A stretch of DNA of 64,000 bases from Polytrichum commune (GCA_950295325.1 OX485804.1:20770001-20834000), one strand, 5' to 3'. Numbered from the stretch's first letter, positions 1 through 13,860 are shown. Numbers and translations are program-made. Notes: generated by a model not told the origin, from the sequence alone.

Positions 1-480
1 TGGTAGCACTTAGACCATGTATTGTGAACTTTTCGACAAACAATTGTAAATTATCATATTTAAAAACATAAATCATAACCTCTTTCTTTGGTTAGAGAGC
101 ATCATGCACATGCTTAGTAGTGTTATGTCAGAGTGTGTCCATTGATGATCATAGAATTACTTCAAAAATGAGTTGCCACAACTAAGTGAATGCAATCTTA
201 AGGTATTGAGGCCTTAATGTGTAACTTTTAGAGTATTATGCAAATTTCAGAGTGTTGGAAGTGTCAATATGTGTGTGTGTGCGCGTGCGCGCATGTGAAC
301 ACAAGCCATATTGAAGCAACTAAATTTCAATGCAAATGAAGTTTGTAGGAGTCCACAGCAAAATTAAGAAGGCCATTCTTGATTTGAGCCTTTCAATGCT
401 AAGTAGGGGGGTCCTATTCTTGTGTGCATGCTCCATTGTACTCCAGTCACTCATGTAGCTTCAAGTAGCTTGGAGGCATG

Positions 481-777
481 CAAGGAACAAATATTGTCAT
501 GGATGATGGATGAGTTCACACATGGGCAAAACCCTACCTTCTCTTGTCAGCAACTTGTGATGAAATATTGTCATGGATGATTGAAACGTGTTTGAAAAAT
601 CACTTGGTGACTGACAATAATTGCAATACTATACATTTATAATCCCCCCGAAAAATGACAAGGAGTGGCAAATAATGTTGGGTTAACATGTAGTGTTGGT
701 GACACTATACCATAGTTTACATTTAGTATTGAGCAAGACAATTATAAATGGTGTCACTAAATATCATATTTAGTGTA
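481..777 (+). repeat. MITE family 1, copy A (5'-truncated)
   Basis: This non-coding repeat recurs at about 13861, 24294, 26205, 30680 and 51282. Shared blocks are 'attgtcatggatgatgga', 'aaaccctaccttctcttgt' and the right end 'cactaaatatcatatttagtg', which is almost a perfect palindrome. The left end seen in other copies is missing here. There is no coding capacity. The CACTA-like terminus suggests an En/Spm-like or TA-targeting MITE, but no clean target duplication fixes the superfamily. Confidence 0.7.
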
Positions 778-3700
778 GCTTCAAGTTAAAGGCCCAAAGT
801 AGGTGTCACTACTTGACTTGTGTTACTTTAAGGCCTCAATTTCTTATAACACCTCTTTGTGCAAAGATTGTGGCAAAAGACCAGTGGTCTCCAAATGTGT
901 TGTAGGTCAAGATATCTTCTTGATTGTGTAGATTTCTCGCACTTTGTAGAATCAACTTTCAAGGCAAAAAATAGCATGTGTTGGATTGGTGTGACCCGAT
1001 GTGAATTGCACAAAAGTGTGTTTGGTGACAATAGTTTTATAGATCTCATGGGTGGGTGTTGGACGCATGACAAAGACAAGTTGAACACCAAATATTGGCA
1101 TATTACCCAAATACAACACATAACCTAGCACCAACACTTTGTAACACAACCATACATTTTAAACACCCAAATGTAGTTGTCATTTCTATCCTTGAAGTCC
1201 TTGACAATCGTCTTGCACCATCGGAAAACGTGTGCAAATCTACCATTGTAATAGACTTGTAGACTTTCAATTAAGTGACGTAGGACAATTTTCCAGTGAC
1301 GTAGGTCAATTACCAAGGACTCATATGCTTGTAGTGTGGCTGCGGTGCACACCTAGTGTTAGTTTTAGGGTACATGTACCACCTCAAACCCCTATCCAAT
1401 GCATGTTTTCAACCGTTCCGGGCCACTTCCTAATTGGACTCCACAAAACAAAGGGCAAGCGGGTGACGTAAGCACTCTCCATGCAAAAAGCCACAATTGC
1501 TTTGTACTTATGGTAATCTTTATGTAGACGAAGGCGAATGGTGGCCACATCAATTTAAATGCCTTTAATAACTAATGTTTTGAGCTTATTGGGGAGCATA
1601 GTGGCTAGCAAGTCATGTGGTGAGAGCACTTTGCTCCTTCTTCGAGGTAGCTAGCTAGCTTGTAGCTCGATGGCACAATTTACAAGGGAACCTCCGTGTT
1701 GTTATGCAGAATAAATAGTTGAGAGATGCTAGGTCCCAATTCGTAAGCATCATGTGGCTCTAAGTTTCTAACTTTGGCTTGCTTTGTGTGTGTGGGCCTC
1801 CAAGGCAAGAACGACAACTCCGATGTTGCCGTCGGCATGAAGTACGGTGTTGCTTCATTTGTGTGGGCTTCCAAAAAGAAACTTGACTAAGCAATCGCAG
1901 CGAATGAGGTTAGTTTGGGCTGTTGTTGGCTCAAGTTTATGAAAAGAGCCCAGAAAAGTGCACAACCAAGTTCCTGTTTCTAGAGTCTAGTAGCTGGACC
2001 TTGGGAGTTGACTACCTATGGGGGTTCACTATTCATTCGCAATTGCGTTTAAGGGGGTTAATAGAATACTAGATTGTGAGAATATTCCATCAACATAGAA
2101 GATATTTTGGAAATATTTTAAGAATGTTTGTCTTGAATTGGAATCATCTTGTGTTACTTATATTAACCTACCTCATCACCTTGTTGGGTATCTGTATTTA
2201 AACTAATAAATATGTCTTTAATATTTTGGTTTCAATGAATTCTAAAGTCTCCAACATTTTAACTTTGATGGTTTTGTAATCTGCAACCACAATGACCTCC
2301 CCCTAGGAGTTGAAAGTATTCTAGCTTGCTCCTATTGTGGAGTGTCCATGTGTTGCAAGGTGGATGAATATTCATCGACATCACGAGCATGTGAGCCAAT
2401 TTCATCCATTGAATGCCTACTTCAATTATCTTCAAATTTGGTCCCAAAGGCTCATAATTATGGTCTTAAAGGCGTCATATGAAGGTTTTTAATGTCATTT
2501 GATATTGTCATATTATAGGTGATGATGATTCCAATCGCAATCCCATCTAAAACCAACTAATCTATCAATTACATTCTTCCAAATGGAATAATACACTTAT
2601 GGAAAGTAAATAGTCCATAAAGAGATTTGAGTTCATGACTTATATGTAAATACACACCATGTACATTTAATCACATTCCACCATTGGGCCAAAGATTCAT
2701 GGCAACCATATAAGCTCAAGGTGAGACATTGGAAACCCCATACAACTTGAAGTTCTCTCTTTTAAAGCAAATTTGATCTAAGATCAACACCAAAGATCCC
2801 AAATCGGTCCAATAAGATCAAGTCAGAATGACTTACACATGCATTAATATGCATGATGTAGGTTTTGACAAGACATCCTCATATGGTTGGGCCAATAAAT
2901 ACTAATTTTTTGCACTATTGTCACATATAGCACATCCTAGGGGGTGGACTCTTCATTAGAAACCTAAATGACATGCATGGGTCATTATGAAATTAAACTC
3001 CCTTTATATGAGAAGTTTATCGAGAAAAACAAGTGTATGCGTACTAACGACATCCTAGAAAATGGACTCATATATTTATATTGAAATTTTCAATTTAATG
3101 CGATAAATGCTTGCACTATATACACAAATATAAATCATGAATGAAATAGGCCTTTATTACATATAAAACCCACTTTCACTTCCAATGAGAAAGTCATCGC
3201 ACATTTTTTTCATTTATAGCATACAACTCAACGATTACATCAATCAAATAAAGACAAGAGCGTTGTAACTCAACCACAATCTGGAGAGCGAAACTCAAAG
3301 AAGCCCATGAGCACTCCAAGAACCTGAAATTCGTAAAAACCCTGAACCCAAATGCAAATCATGACAAGAATGGACACGGCAGTCATTGAACCTGGAACTC
3401 TCACCATACGACAACAATGAATAAGAACATGAATTGGATGAAACTAACACACCCATAGTCAATTCTTTTTCATCTAATCCTTAGGGTTGGGCCCCCTTTT
3501 GTACATCTACCTTTACTTCCAAAATTTAATCGCCTTTATTGAATGTGCACCCTAAAGAAAAAGAAAAAGAAACCTCTCCCTTACGTATATACTGTATACG
3601 TTGATGCCTCAAATAATGCCCCTTCTTACACTCACATCAGTTTGTAAGTAGTATGAAGAGCCCAGCCCTCGGATACCACATGTATTTTCACATTCCTCTT

Positions 3701-3915
3701 TGTCATAGGTTGTGCCAAATATGATTTCAATCTCATAGACCTTGTCAAGTAGACAATGCAACTCAAGGTAGCTTGAAACCCTATGAGAGTTAAGATTCGC
3801 ATATATATATGCGGCCGTCCGAATCGTTCTCACCCACAAGCTTGTGAGCTTATTCGCCCCAACACAAGCCATGTGGGAGGCCATAATGGTACAAGTTCGG
3901 GGAGTGTGCCCGGGC

Positions 3916-3952
<37 letters not shown>

Positions 3953-4885
3953 TTGCAGTTCCATTGGGCATTAGTAGGGAGGTAGGGTACTATAAAACCC
4001 ATGTGCTAACTTATCCGCTAAATGTGGCTAGCAGCTTATAAGCACTGTGATTTGGGATTACCTTGCCCTTCACAGAACACCACTTTGCAACTTGCAGTAA
4101 CTGGGCCAATTGTCGTAGCATTATCATTATACCAAGCAGCTAGATGATGGTTGCTTTTCGGCATAACGTTAGTAAGCCGTGTGGATTTGTTCATGTGGGT
4201 CCTGAGAATATAATCATGGGATGCCCCAACCTGGTGCAAAGAGACTCAAATATGACACTCATTTTTACATAACACTTGGTTGGAAACTGGAATAGTGAAT
4301 GGTGTATATTCATGTCTGGTTGGACACGGCCTTGCTTGATTCGATTTTCCCATGATCATCTTTTGAGAGAGTTTCCAACCAGTCACATGATGATATGTGA
4401 CGCTTTTGGACCAAATATAAAGTAAAATAAAATAACGCCTAGCTAGTCCAATCCGCATGTTGTATGGGTATTTCTGAGTTTTGAAGCAACATGATGGATG
4501 CAAGTAGCTATTATCATGTTGTTTATACCACAAACCCCCTCTAAGGCAAGGAAAACTTCCAATGTAAGTACGCAACACCCAATTGGATTTGTGTTATATT
4601 TGCAAGCTTCTCAGTTTTGATCAAGATGCATATTAGTTATTAGCATCTTACCGGCAAACCGCTAGGAGACAACGGAGACTTCTTGCAAAACATGGACAAG
4701 ATGATTGGCAAGAGGAGAGTGGATGACCAATTGTGGGATTTAATAATTCATTCAAGAGCAGATGGGTATCAAAACTTGTGACTCGTTACAAGTTTTCATC
4801 CATGGGTGCGCACAATATCATCCATAATTTTCAGATTTTATTTGTGAGCTAATCGATTAATATGTATTAGGTGTTGGTGTCCTTA
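778..4885. other. Gene-free spacer
   Basis: All open frames here are short, overlap on both strands and show no recognisable domain. Contents are AT-rich unique sequence plus a TA microsatellite near 3921-3947. The 1500-1900 part weakly resembles 15400-15700 (shared 'gccacatcaat' and 'catgtggtt' blocks), which suggests an old decayed repeat. The first 480 bases hold only a short GT/GC run near 270-293. I see no gene. Confidence 0.5.
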
Positions 4886-4980
4886 AGGATGGGTACCAAC
4901 GTATAATGGGAGCCCTCGATAGGCAAGGTTTGTAGGTTGAGCCTATCGAGGGGCCCTCATTACACACCAATACCCGTCCT
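4886..4980. repeat. Imperfect 95-nt inverted repeat (hairpin)
   Basis: The arms are about 40 nt and meet at a loop of about 14 nt near 4926-4939. The inner stem is near perfect ('gccctcgataggc' against 'gcctatcgagg'). The outer stem pairs 'aggatgggta' with 'tacccgtcct'. It could be a tiny MITE or a small-RNA precursor. Sequence alone does not decide. Confidence 0.6.
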
Positions 4981-7900
4981 CTGAGAAAGCAACGCTGCAC
5001 ATAATCGGTGGCAGGGTTGTATCGAGCCAGTAACTGGCACTTGCTTGTCATGTCCTTCCCACCTACTTGACACGCCATCGAGTAGTGATTATGATCATGC
5101 AATCGGCCTCCTCAGAGCCATTAAGAAGTCGCCATGTAGATGAGATTCAACCCCAAATTGATTATGACAAATAACCAGCTCGAGTAGGTGGAGGGCTCCT
5201 TGCGGCACCCTCCCCTCGTTGATTACCCCAACCTCATCTTTGTTCATACCACAAACCCATCTCTAACTTAAAGCGAGGAAAACGCCCATTGTAAGTAACA
5301 TAACACTCAACTGAATTTACTAGGTAGTATATGGTGAATGTTGTTAACATTACTCAATTGATGAGCTGTGTTCACGGGTCCAACCATTTATTCGAGAATA
5401 AAGACTCTGGATGCTGGAATCCCAATGCATTAGATCAAATCTGCTTTAGACTAAATCTGAAGTCAGGGCAGTAACTCATCAATTGAGGAATGTGAAGTTG
5501 AAATAGAGTTATTATTACCATGTGTTTCAGCTAGCAGATTCTGGAGCCTTCCTTGCAGCAAGACATCATCTTCAAAATGGGTGTCGTCGTGGTTGTATAA
5601 ATCTCCTCATCGATTTATAGGTGCCGTGTCCTGGACGATGATCCAGTAGCTGGCTTGTGATCCAAGCAGCAAGCTGAGAAGTATTAAGGTACTGCCACAT
5701 AGTTTTGAGTCTTGACTGCTTCTCCCAGAATTTTGTCCCTGCTAATTCCGTTAGCAAGCATTTCGTTGCGAAGCGCCGGATTGATTCGCGGAGCATGGAC
5801 GGCAGGCTAATTGGCAGGAGCCTCTTGGAGGATTATTCTGCATCGCCCATCATTGGTATACAAAACTTCCCGCCATTTCCTGGGCATTTCCTGCAGCAAC
5901 GTCGTCCCAATTTGGCTTATGTTGTTGGTCGGGCGGTGCTGCTTGAATTATTCCCCATGTGAGAGCCACATGTAATTATGGAGAGCCACAAGGATTTGTG
6001 GCTAGAACGTTGTTTGTTGGAACTAATTGGAACCTCTTCTAGTTCTGGTGGAGAATTTGTTGTTTCACCGGCACTGTAATTCTATCGGTTGTATATATAT
6101 ACATTTGCTACTTGTGGTGGGCTATGAAGTACTAATGTGCGCACATTAACGAGCAGGTGGACGGTTTTCCGCATCCGTGCTTCTGAGTTCGTTTTTTTAC
6201 ATTTGTGAGTGGCTAGAGGCTAGAGCGGGATGAGTATATTTATTAATGATAGGACTTTACCTGCAAGTTGACCCAAGATGTGCAAGTTAGTTTTCTATTT
6301 AATTCTCTCCTGGATTATTGCTGATGGGCATGATTTTGTGAGAGTTATCACTTACTGTAGTCCCGGTTTAGCGGCAACTCATAACCTTTGGCCATCCATT
6401 CTGCCAAATTTTGAGCATGAGTATTTAATTTTTATTTATGTTAATATTGTTGTTGTATTGTCTGCTGGAGTGTTGGTGCAGATGTGGACACGGGCGCTTG
6501 CAGGTTGGTAGCAGATGCAGCATCTGCTTGGAATGGTAGGGCAGCCATTGGACATGGATCACCTGTTGTGAAAGAAGCTGATCACCAAGATGGAGATGCA
6601 GACAGTACTCATCATCAATCAAGTCTCTGTAGTTTTGAAAAGTATTTAGTGTCCAATATTGTAATGTTGCTGGAGTCCTGAGCGACTTGCAGTGCAAACT
6701 AGTACGTGTTCTGGTTCCAAGGTACTTCTGGGACTAAACATCGAAACTAGTCGATGCATCAATGATTTCACCACATTCATGAAGATCCATAGACCATCAA
6801 TGTTACACTATTAAATCGCCATCCTGGAGGCCATGATCGATATTTCTTCTGGTGCCCTTCTGATGTTTGATTGTGCAAGGACTCTGTAGAGTTGAATGGA
6901 GATAGTTAGTCAGCTAGGTCATAAAGATGATCTCAGGTCCTGAAGAACTTCACTTGTGGCCATTGTAGCTGATAACTAAGGCTACCTTGCATACGAAGCT
7001 GACTATGGCGATTCTCATACAAATGAGACATGTATATAATACAAATTTCTTGAATGACTATTTTTCAAACAGCAGCCCTGAAATATCACCATGATGTCCC
7101 ACAGAGATTTGAGGAACATATGTACATAAGCCTCATTTCAGAAGCTGCTAGCTATAGTTACTCATGTATGTGATGTAACCAAACATTGAAGCTACAGACG
7201 CTTAAATCTTGTCACTGCCCCATGCATCCTTCACCAGAATGTGGCTCAAGAAAGAGAGAGGATGACCTTCGTTTCATATATATCAGCATTTTATGCGCCA
7301 CATGTCCATACAAAGAGCCCACAAATAGAAGTCACGCCTGATGAGTCTCTCTACCACGCATACATTCACCTGCATTCAAATCATGAGTGGGATAAACCCT
7401 GCAGACAGCGCACAGCTTTATAAAGAGCTCTACAATCTCGGCCTTTATGTATATCCAGATCATCCTAGAAGGTGGTGGGGACTAACCCCTTAACAAGATA
7501 CCCAACATCTACAACCGAAGTCCCCAAGAGGTCCAAAAACATTATAATCAGCAGCATCTATTTATCATTTACTTTTGTTCATGACGGCAACATGCCCCTC
7601 GTGGTGTTTGAAATCCGCTGGATAACTTAGGTAACTATACATATAAGAAAAAAATGTAATCTAGTCCAAGAATCTGATTCTGTTGACATAAATCTGTAGG
7701 TTGCATCGAGCGAAGTACACCCAAAATTATCGTCGCATATTATATTAAAAAGAATAGCCTTGTTGTAACTTGCTGCATCTGCTTTCAATACCTGCACAAA
7801 AATGTCAACCCCTTCGCACATGAAGCCACAGTCATAAGACAAGACAGATAGATAGAAACACCGGTCCTAGATGGAGGAAGCATGAATGGAGAGCCTCTTC

Positions 7901-8600
7901 GCCCAGCAGACTACTTCCCCCTTTCGGGGATGGGCCCTATCCTCCTAAGACCAAATACTCAAGACTTGCATGCCCTAGTGCCTGTGATTGACACCGAAGC
8001 TTCTAATTAGTATGTGGATCGGAGGCCTGGAGTATTCGGGCAGACTTTTACATGGGTACACTGTAATTTTTCTCCTTGATTATACCCTGATGCGCCCTCT
8101 TTCCAATCATTGCGTTTACCCAGTAACTAAACCTGTTACACTTATTACTGTGATTTACAATTTGGAGTTACAGACTGCTATACCTTTTTACTAAAAGTAT
8201 CAATTTTTCCAAGTAAATTATGTCATGTTCCTTGATGTGCATACCATACAATGATAACATAAGTAAAAAATGATAGGAGCATGTAACTCCATATGGTAAA
8301 CCACAGTAGCAAGTGTAAGAGGTGTAATAAGTTGGTGTCAATATGCCTGCCTTGCCTGCAGCTTACTCTGTGGGATCTAACTTCCTGATACTACAGTTGC
8401 TAGTATTGGTCGTCTAAGTACAGTACAAAATGTCCTTTATTTCGAATTACTTATCCTACAGCAGCAAGGTGTAATATTGCAGAGAATACTCAAGATTCGA
8501 GTAAAACTTTTGCAGGTCGTCAGAATTTGCATCGAGTACCTTTCTCGCCATGGTGGGATCCAGTCGAGGTGGCTTTGACACTCAACTACACTTTCTCCTT
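4981..8600. other. Spacer upstream of transporter 1
   Basis: No coding region can be supported. Open frames near 5705-5962 and 6278-6511 have no recognisable motif and no homologous exon structure. The stretch 7385-7420 (with 'ctgcagacagcgcacagct') resembles the sequence flanking the Mutator-like element at 36554-37854, so both belong to an older repeat or duplicated tract. Confidence 0.45.
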
Positions 8601-8627
8601 GGACTACAGTAGCCTTCGTGGGGAGCA

Positions 8628-8633
8628 TATAAG
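8628..8633 (+). promoter_or_regulatory. Possible TATA box of transporter 1
   Basis: TATAAG lies about 420 bp before the start codon. The paralogue has TATAAG in an equivalent upstream context at 31804. No other core element is clear, and a long 5' UTR would be implied. Confidence 0.3.
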
Positions 8634-9050
8634 GGAGCCTCCATTTCTTAGTTTTGGAAGCAGCAGTTTGTGAAGTCTGTGAAAGTAGACAACACTTGCA
8701 ACGATAATTTCCACTAAGCTGACATGCCAAATGCCTAGTTCGCTCCATTGCAACCGATAAAATTCTGCTTCATTGTCCAATCGAGTCTTTCTTCTTTCTT
8801 CACTTTGCAGATAATCGAGTTCCACCACAATCACCTCCCCCAGCTCCACAAACCTTTCGTAGCTTCCTGCTTTCAATCTCCGAGTCGTTGAGTTGCTTAG
8901 AAACGCATTGAGCTCTGCATTGGGCAACAAGCAGTTCTACTCGCTTCAGCCCCTCTATTCCCTGCAGCCAATTACCTTCATAATCTTCGGTCTTGATTTA
9001 GTGAGACTTTCGACTTGATCATCAGCCAAGTGGAAGTCCGGTGCAAGAGA

Positions 9051-11153
9051 ATGGCGATGTCGCCGAAGAAAGCAGGGGCCAAGGATATGGTTTACGCCCA
9101 GAACGAGCGGACGCCTCTTCTACCCAGTAAGACACAAGACCTTGTGGAGGAGGTTTACGATGATTACCAGGAGGCCACGATGACGAGTGGAGTGTTCAAC
9201 CTGTCCACTACCATCGTTGGGGCTGGCATAATGGCACTCCCTGCCACCATGAAGGTGTTGGGCTTGCCCTTGGGCATCCTCCTCATCATAGTTGTGGGGA
9301 TTCTGAGCGAGAGTTCCATTCGAGTTCTGTTACGCTACTCACAGCCGTCGGGAGCGAAGTCTTACGGTGACTTGATGGGCTCCGCGTATGGCGAGGTCGG
9401 CCGCGCTATGGTGCAGCTTTGCATCATCGTCAGCAACTTCGGCATCCTCATCGTGTACCTCATCATCATAGGTCAGCTCACACATCCTGGACTTTGATAG
9501 ATTTTAAATTTTTGAAATTGCAAAACTTAACCGTTGAGCTCTTGGAATGTACTCGAAGGGGGAAGCAGTTCTGTCATGCAACTACCAAATTCAAGATTTT
9601 TTCCTTTGTTGGTGCCAGGTGATGTGCTGTCAGGATCAACCTCTGGAGCAGGGCAGCATTTTACTGGTGTGCTGGAAGAATGGGCAGGCGGACCTGCTTG
9701 GTGGAACGAGCGCTTGTTTGTACTCTTCACTGTCACTGCAGTTATCCTGCTTCCACTAGTCTCATTACGACATCTTGGTATGTGATTCTTAGCCTACAAT
9801 TTCGTTCAATTCCATTATATATGTTTCCAGTCGGGTGTGAGAAGTTGAACGTTATTAGAACGTCGACGCTAATATATTTCTGCCTTCCAGATTCGTTGAA
9901 ATGGACCTCTGCATTGGCAGTCGCTCTAGCGGTGGTGTTTGTGGTGATTGTCGTCAGCGTAACTTTATGGAAATTGGTCGCTGGAGAAATCAACTGGCCC
10001 AGGATGGTGCCAAATGTCGGCGACCTGAAGTCATTCTGGGGTCTTTTCACTGCCATTCCCATTATGATGACTGCCTACATTTGCCATCACAATGGTAAGT
10101 GCCAAATCCTCTGCCTTGTCTTTGCTTCATTTCTATTGAGAACTCAGTCCTCCTTTTCTTAGGGCGTACAAGTTATCTCATCACTATGCACGCTAATAAG
10201 GACTGCATTTCGAAATAGTGCAGTTAAATCAAACCGGGTCACAGTAAGGTTGCTTATACTTGGTTGCGTTTCTTGATGACAGTGCATCCGATTGCGAATG
10301 AGCTTCAAGGGAGCATCGAGTTCTCATCCGAGGAGAAAATGCAACGTGTAGTGCGATGGTCAATGAGTGTCTGTGGAGCCATCTACCTCTGCACGGCCAC
10401 CTTCGGCTACCTTCTGTTTGGAGATGCCATCAGTGACGACATCTTGTCCAACTTTGACACCGACCTCGGGGTGCCTTTTTCGCACGCAATCTGTGCTTTC
10501 GTTCGCATCAGCTACGCAGTGCACATCATGCTGGTGTTCCCTCTCTTAAACTTTTCACTTCGCCTCAACCTCGACTCTTTCCTGTTCCCGAATGCCTCCC
10601 CTATTGCACACGACACCCTGCGGTTCTCGCTCATGACCTGCCTGTTGATGTGTGGCGTGTTCGTTGGCTCAACATTGGTTCCGAACATCTGGGTGGCGTT
10701 CCAATTCACTGGTGCAACGGCCACAATGTGCCTCGGATTCATCTTCCCGGCTCTCATCTTGCTCAAGTAAGTTCCATTCCACATTTAAGAAATTTTGAGA
10801 GCTGCTGGGGCTTGTTGTAACACCTGAGCGCAACCCGAATTGCAACACGGCGGGTGGTTGGAGCTTTAGACTAGTTTTCTGGACAGCAAGATAGAGAAGC
10901 TTAATGAACAATGTCTAAGTAGGCATTATCTGTGAGTCTCCCCAATCTCACGTTTACCAAATTGTTGTAATCCAGGGACAAGCCCCTCTTGGCATCCAAG
11001 AGAGACAAGTATGCGGCAGTGATCATGATCATTCTGGCCACTTTCACAAGCGTGGTGGCTGTCTCAACAAACATCATGAACCTTGTTCAACCTGCACAAC
11101 CCTCGGCTCTCATCCCTGCTGCTATGGGATTCAAGGGCTACTTGGGACTCTAA
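9051..11153 (+). CDS. AVT6-like vacuolar amino-acid transporter, copy 1
   Basis: This gene encodes a secondary amino-acid transporter of the Aa_trans (AAAP) superfamily, closest in pattern to plant AVT6 and animal SLC38 proteins. Such carriers move neutral or acidic amino acids across the tonoplast or endomembranes. The exons are 9051-9471, 9619-9777, 9891-10094, 10283-10766 and 10976-11153. All introns are GT-AG, and the CDS is 1446 nt, giving 481 aa. About 11 hydrophobic segments are visible. TM1 holds 'GVFNLSTTIVGAGIMALP', the typical AVT entry motif. The N-terminal tail carries ERTPLL (residues 19-24), which fits the acidic dileucine pattern [DE]xxxLL used for vacuolar sorting. An in-frame ATG lies 12 codons upstream at 9015, but 9051 is preferred because the paralogue starts at the matching codon. 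Family assignment is firm; substrate and exact membrane are inferred. Confidence 0.93.
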
Positions 11154-11371
11154 ATAGGTTGAACCCGAATTCATTTTTTGTCCAACAAATTTTGGTCTCT
11201 CGATCGGTGAGTCTGCTGTCCGAGCAGAGTGTACTCTAATGTATGAGGCTGACTCCCTGCAGCCAGATTCGGATAGACTGTAAAATGTAGCAAAATGCAC
11301 CTATTTATGAAACTGATCAACCTCTGAAATTGAGGTGATCAGGTAGAGATCGTTAGGCTGCATTCAACATT

Positions 11372-11490
11372 GAGGGCATTGATGCCAGGTATTGTACCTA
11401 AACAAAAGGTGAAGCTCAGTTAGTTTAGTTGAAAAGATCTTATACACTCGAGGGCATTGTTGCCAGGTTATGTAATTACAGTTCAAGGTG
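11372..11490 (+). repeat. Two-copy direct repeat in the 3' flank of transporter 1
   Basis: The block 'gagggcattgNtgccaggt' begins at 11372 and again at 11450. The same doublet follows the paralogue at 35361 and 35431, so it predates the gene duplication. It probably lies in or just past the 3' UTR. Confidence 0.65.
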
Positions 11491-12092
11491 AAGGTATAAT
11501 TAGGCCAGATGATAAAGAATCATCATGCTCTTGTAAAACAAGCACATCACTTAGAATGTGCTGCTGGAATCCATCCATCTTCAATTAAGTTGTATTGATC
11601 TCAATATTCACAGCTACCAGTCCTTGTTTGAGACTTCCAAGATCACTGATCTATATGACATATTCAACTGCTACACGTACTGAATCTTTATTGCTCATTA
11701 GTGTAAGGGTGTGACAATAAATCATCTCAAATTGCAAGCGACCTCAATCTTGAGTCAGTGGTGATCCATACTCTTCAAGGTTTTCCAAATATCTTCTGCT
11801 GGAATTCTTCTATCTTCTTAAGTCGATCTCTCAACATTTACAGCTACCACTCCTTGTATAAAGAGGTCCACTCAGCCTTCCGAGACAACTCTATATGCAA
11901 TAAGTAGTATTGAAGGGTATGTATCAGCACTGAGTCAATGCAAGGTTGCTTGCAATTCGAGCTAGGAAGGTTGAGTGCAAGGACTGCAGGTAGCTGTGAA
12001 TGACACTGCAAAATTAAGATATCAAATCTTGAAGAATATGTATAAACATTAATTCATAGACTTACATTGAGCAATAAGTAGTACATTGTGGA
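11491..12092. other. Spacer downstream of transporter 1
   Basis: No coding region is supported. Phrases such as 'ctgctggaat' with 'acagctacca' occur twice, near 11560-11620 and 11800-11850, which suggests a degenerate local duplication. Confidence 0.4.
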
Positions 12093-12975
12093 GATCTTGG
12101 GAGTAGGTGCTTGATATTTCTGCGCTTTCTGAAACTAAACATAATATCAAACGAAACATACTATCAAACGAAGTATCAAACAGGGATCCATCCATACATC
12201 TCAGATTTCAACCTTGTAGTTCTCCCAACTATAACGATGATGATTGTGTGGAATCCATGCTTGATTTATATTATATATGGAGATTTTCGTAGTTGATATT
12301 TCTGCACTTTCTAAAACTAAACATAATATCAAACGAAACATCAAACATGGATCGCAATCTTGTAGTTCTTATAACTATAACGATGATGATTGTGCGGAAT
12401 CCATGTTTGATTTATATTGTGGAGATCTTAGTAGTTGATATTTTTGCACTTTTTGACACTAAACATAGTATCAAACGAAATATCAAACATGGATCCACCC
12501 ATACATCTCAAACTTCAACTATGTAGTTCTCACAACTATAACGATGATGATTGTGTGGAATCCATGCTTGATTTATATTATGGAGATCTTGGTAGTTGAT
12601 ATTTCTGCACTTTCTAAAACTAAACATAATATCAAACAAAATATCAAACATGGATCCACCCGTACATCTCATATTTCAACCTTGTAGTTCTTATAACAAG
12701 AAATGATGATAATTGTGTGGAATCCATGCTTGATTTATATTATGGAGAGCTTGGTAGTTGATATTTTTGCGCTTTTTGACACTAAACATAATATCAAACG
12801 AAATATCAAACATGGATCCACCAATACATCTCAGAGTTCAACCTTGTAGTTCTCACAACTATAGCGATGATGATTTTGTGGACCCCATGCTTGATTTTAT
12901 ATTATGAAGATCTTGGTAGTTGATATTTCTACACTTTCCAAATTAAAAATAATATCAAACAAAATATTACACATG
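12093..12975 (+). repeat. Tandem array of about 161-bp units
   Basis: Five full units and a partial one occur. 'ttgatatttNtgcactttct'-like starts lie near 12111, 12294, 12435, 12596, 12758 and 12920, so the later spacing is 161-162 bp. Each unit holds 'aacataatatcaaacgaaa', a 'catggatccaccc' block and 'ataacgatgatgattgtg'. The first intervals (183 and 141 bp) carry indels. Short frames inside it repeat with the unit and are not genes. Confidence 0.85.
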
Positions 12976-12989
12976 ATATTTTGAAGGCA

Positions 12990-13860
12990 TGGACTATTTC
13001 AATGGACCATGTAATTCCTAATTGACTAATTTGTGGTGTTTCAAGGGTCCACATAAATACTTACAAATTGTGAAGGGGGGTAATTGTTTTAGCTCCTTAA
13101 GTTATTATAATAAATTGAAGTAAATTAGAAAAGTGAGATCTAAAGACTGAAGGACAAAGGTATTTTTAGCAATTTGAAATGCCAAAAGTAAGACTAAGTT
13201 ATCAAGGAATGACACCATAGAACATCTAGGCCTTGGTCATGCCATGATGCTTTTTGATGTGCTTTCGTCTAATTCTATAGAATATCTAAGAGGGGTTGCT
13301 ACACATTCTTGTACAAACACTGCAAGCATATGAGTCTTAGGCAATTAACCTGTGTCATCAAAAACTTGTCCTATGTCAATAGAAAATTTATAAATCTAGC
13401 ACAGTGGTAAATGTGCATTGTTCTTTCATCGATATGGGATGATTGTATAGGACTTGTATGCTAGTAGTGAAAGGGATATTTAATGGGACATTCTTTAAGC
13501 TAGTCTTATGTCAAATGTTACAACTAGTGTGCTTTCATCCAGATATATACTATAAGAACTAAAGAAGGGTAACCACTGCTCCACACTTATTTACAAAGAG
13601 ATATTTAGTGTGATCTTATTAAGCTAGTCTTGTGCACAGGCACCTTGCTAGCAAAATACTAGAAATAGGCCGAGACCTAATAAAGGGTTACTACTCTTAT
13701 TTGTGTAAGCAATAAAATTGAAAAATATGCAATGTAATATACTATCATTTCTATTCACACATTATATTATAAATACTTTATGGTACCCTAAAATGTCATA
13801 TGTTACTTTCTAGAACTACACATAGGGTAATTTAAAATAATAAATTTAAAATAAAAATAC
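12990..13860. other. AT-rich spacer
   Basis: No long open frame, domain or strong repeat was seen. Confidence 0.4.

Noticed and set aside
5705..5962. Possible small protein of 85 aa
   Set aside because: No recognisable domain, no splice-supported extension and an overlapping frame on the other strand; not enough support.
10512..10911. Minus-strand ORFs over the transporter exons
   Set aside because: They are antisense shadows of conserved membrane segments that are coding on the plus strand. The same applies at 34368-35086.
12107..12526. Short plus-strand ORFs in the 161-bp array
   Set aside because: They repeat with the array unit in shifting frames, as expected of a minisatellite.
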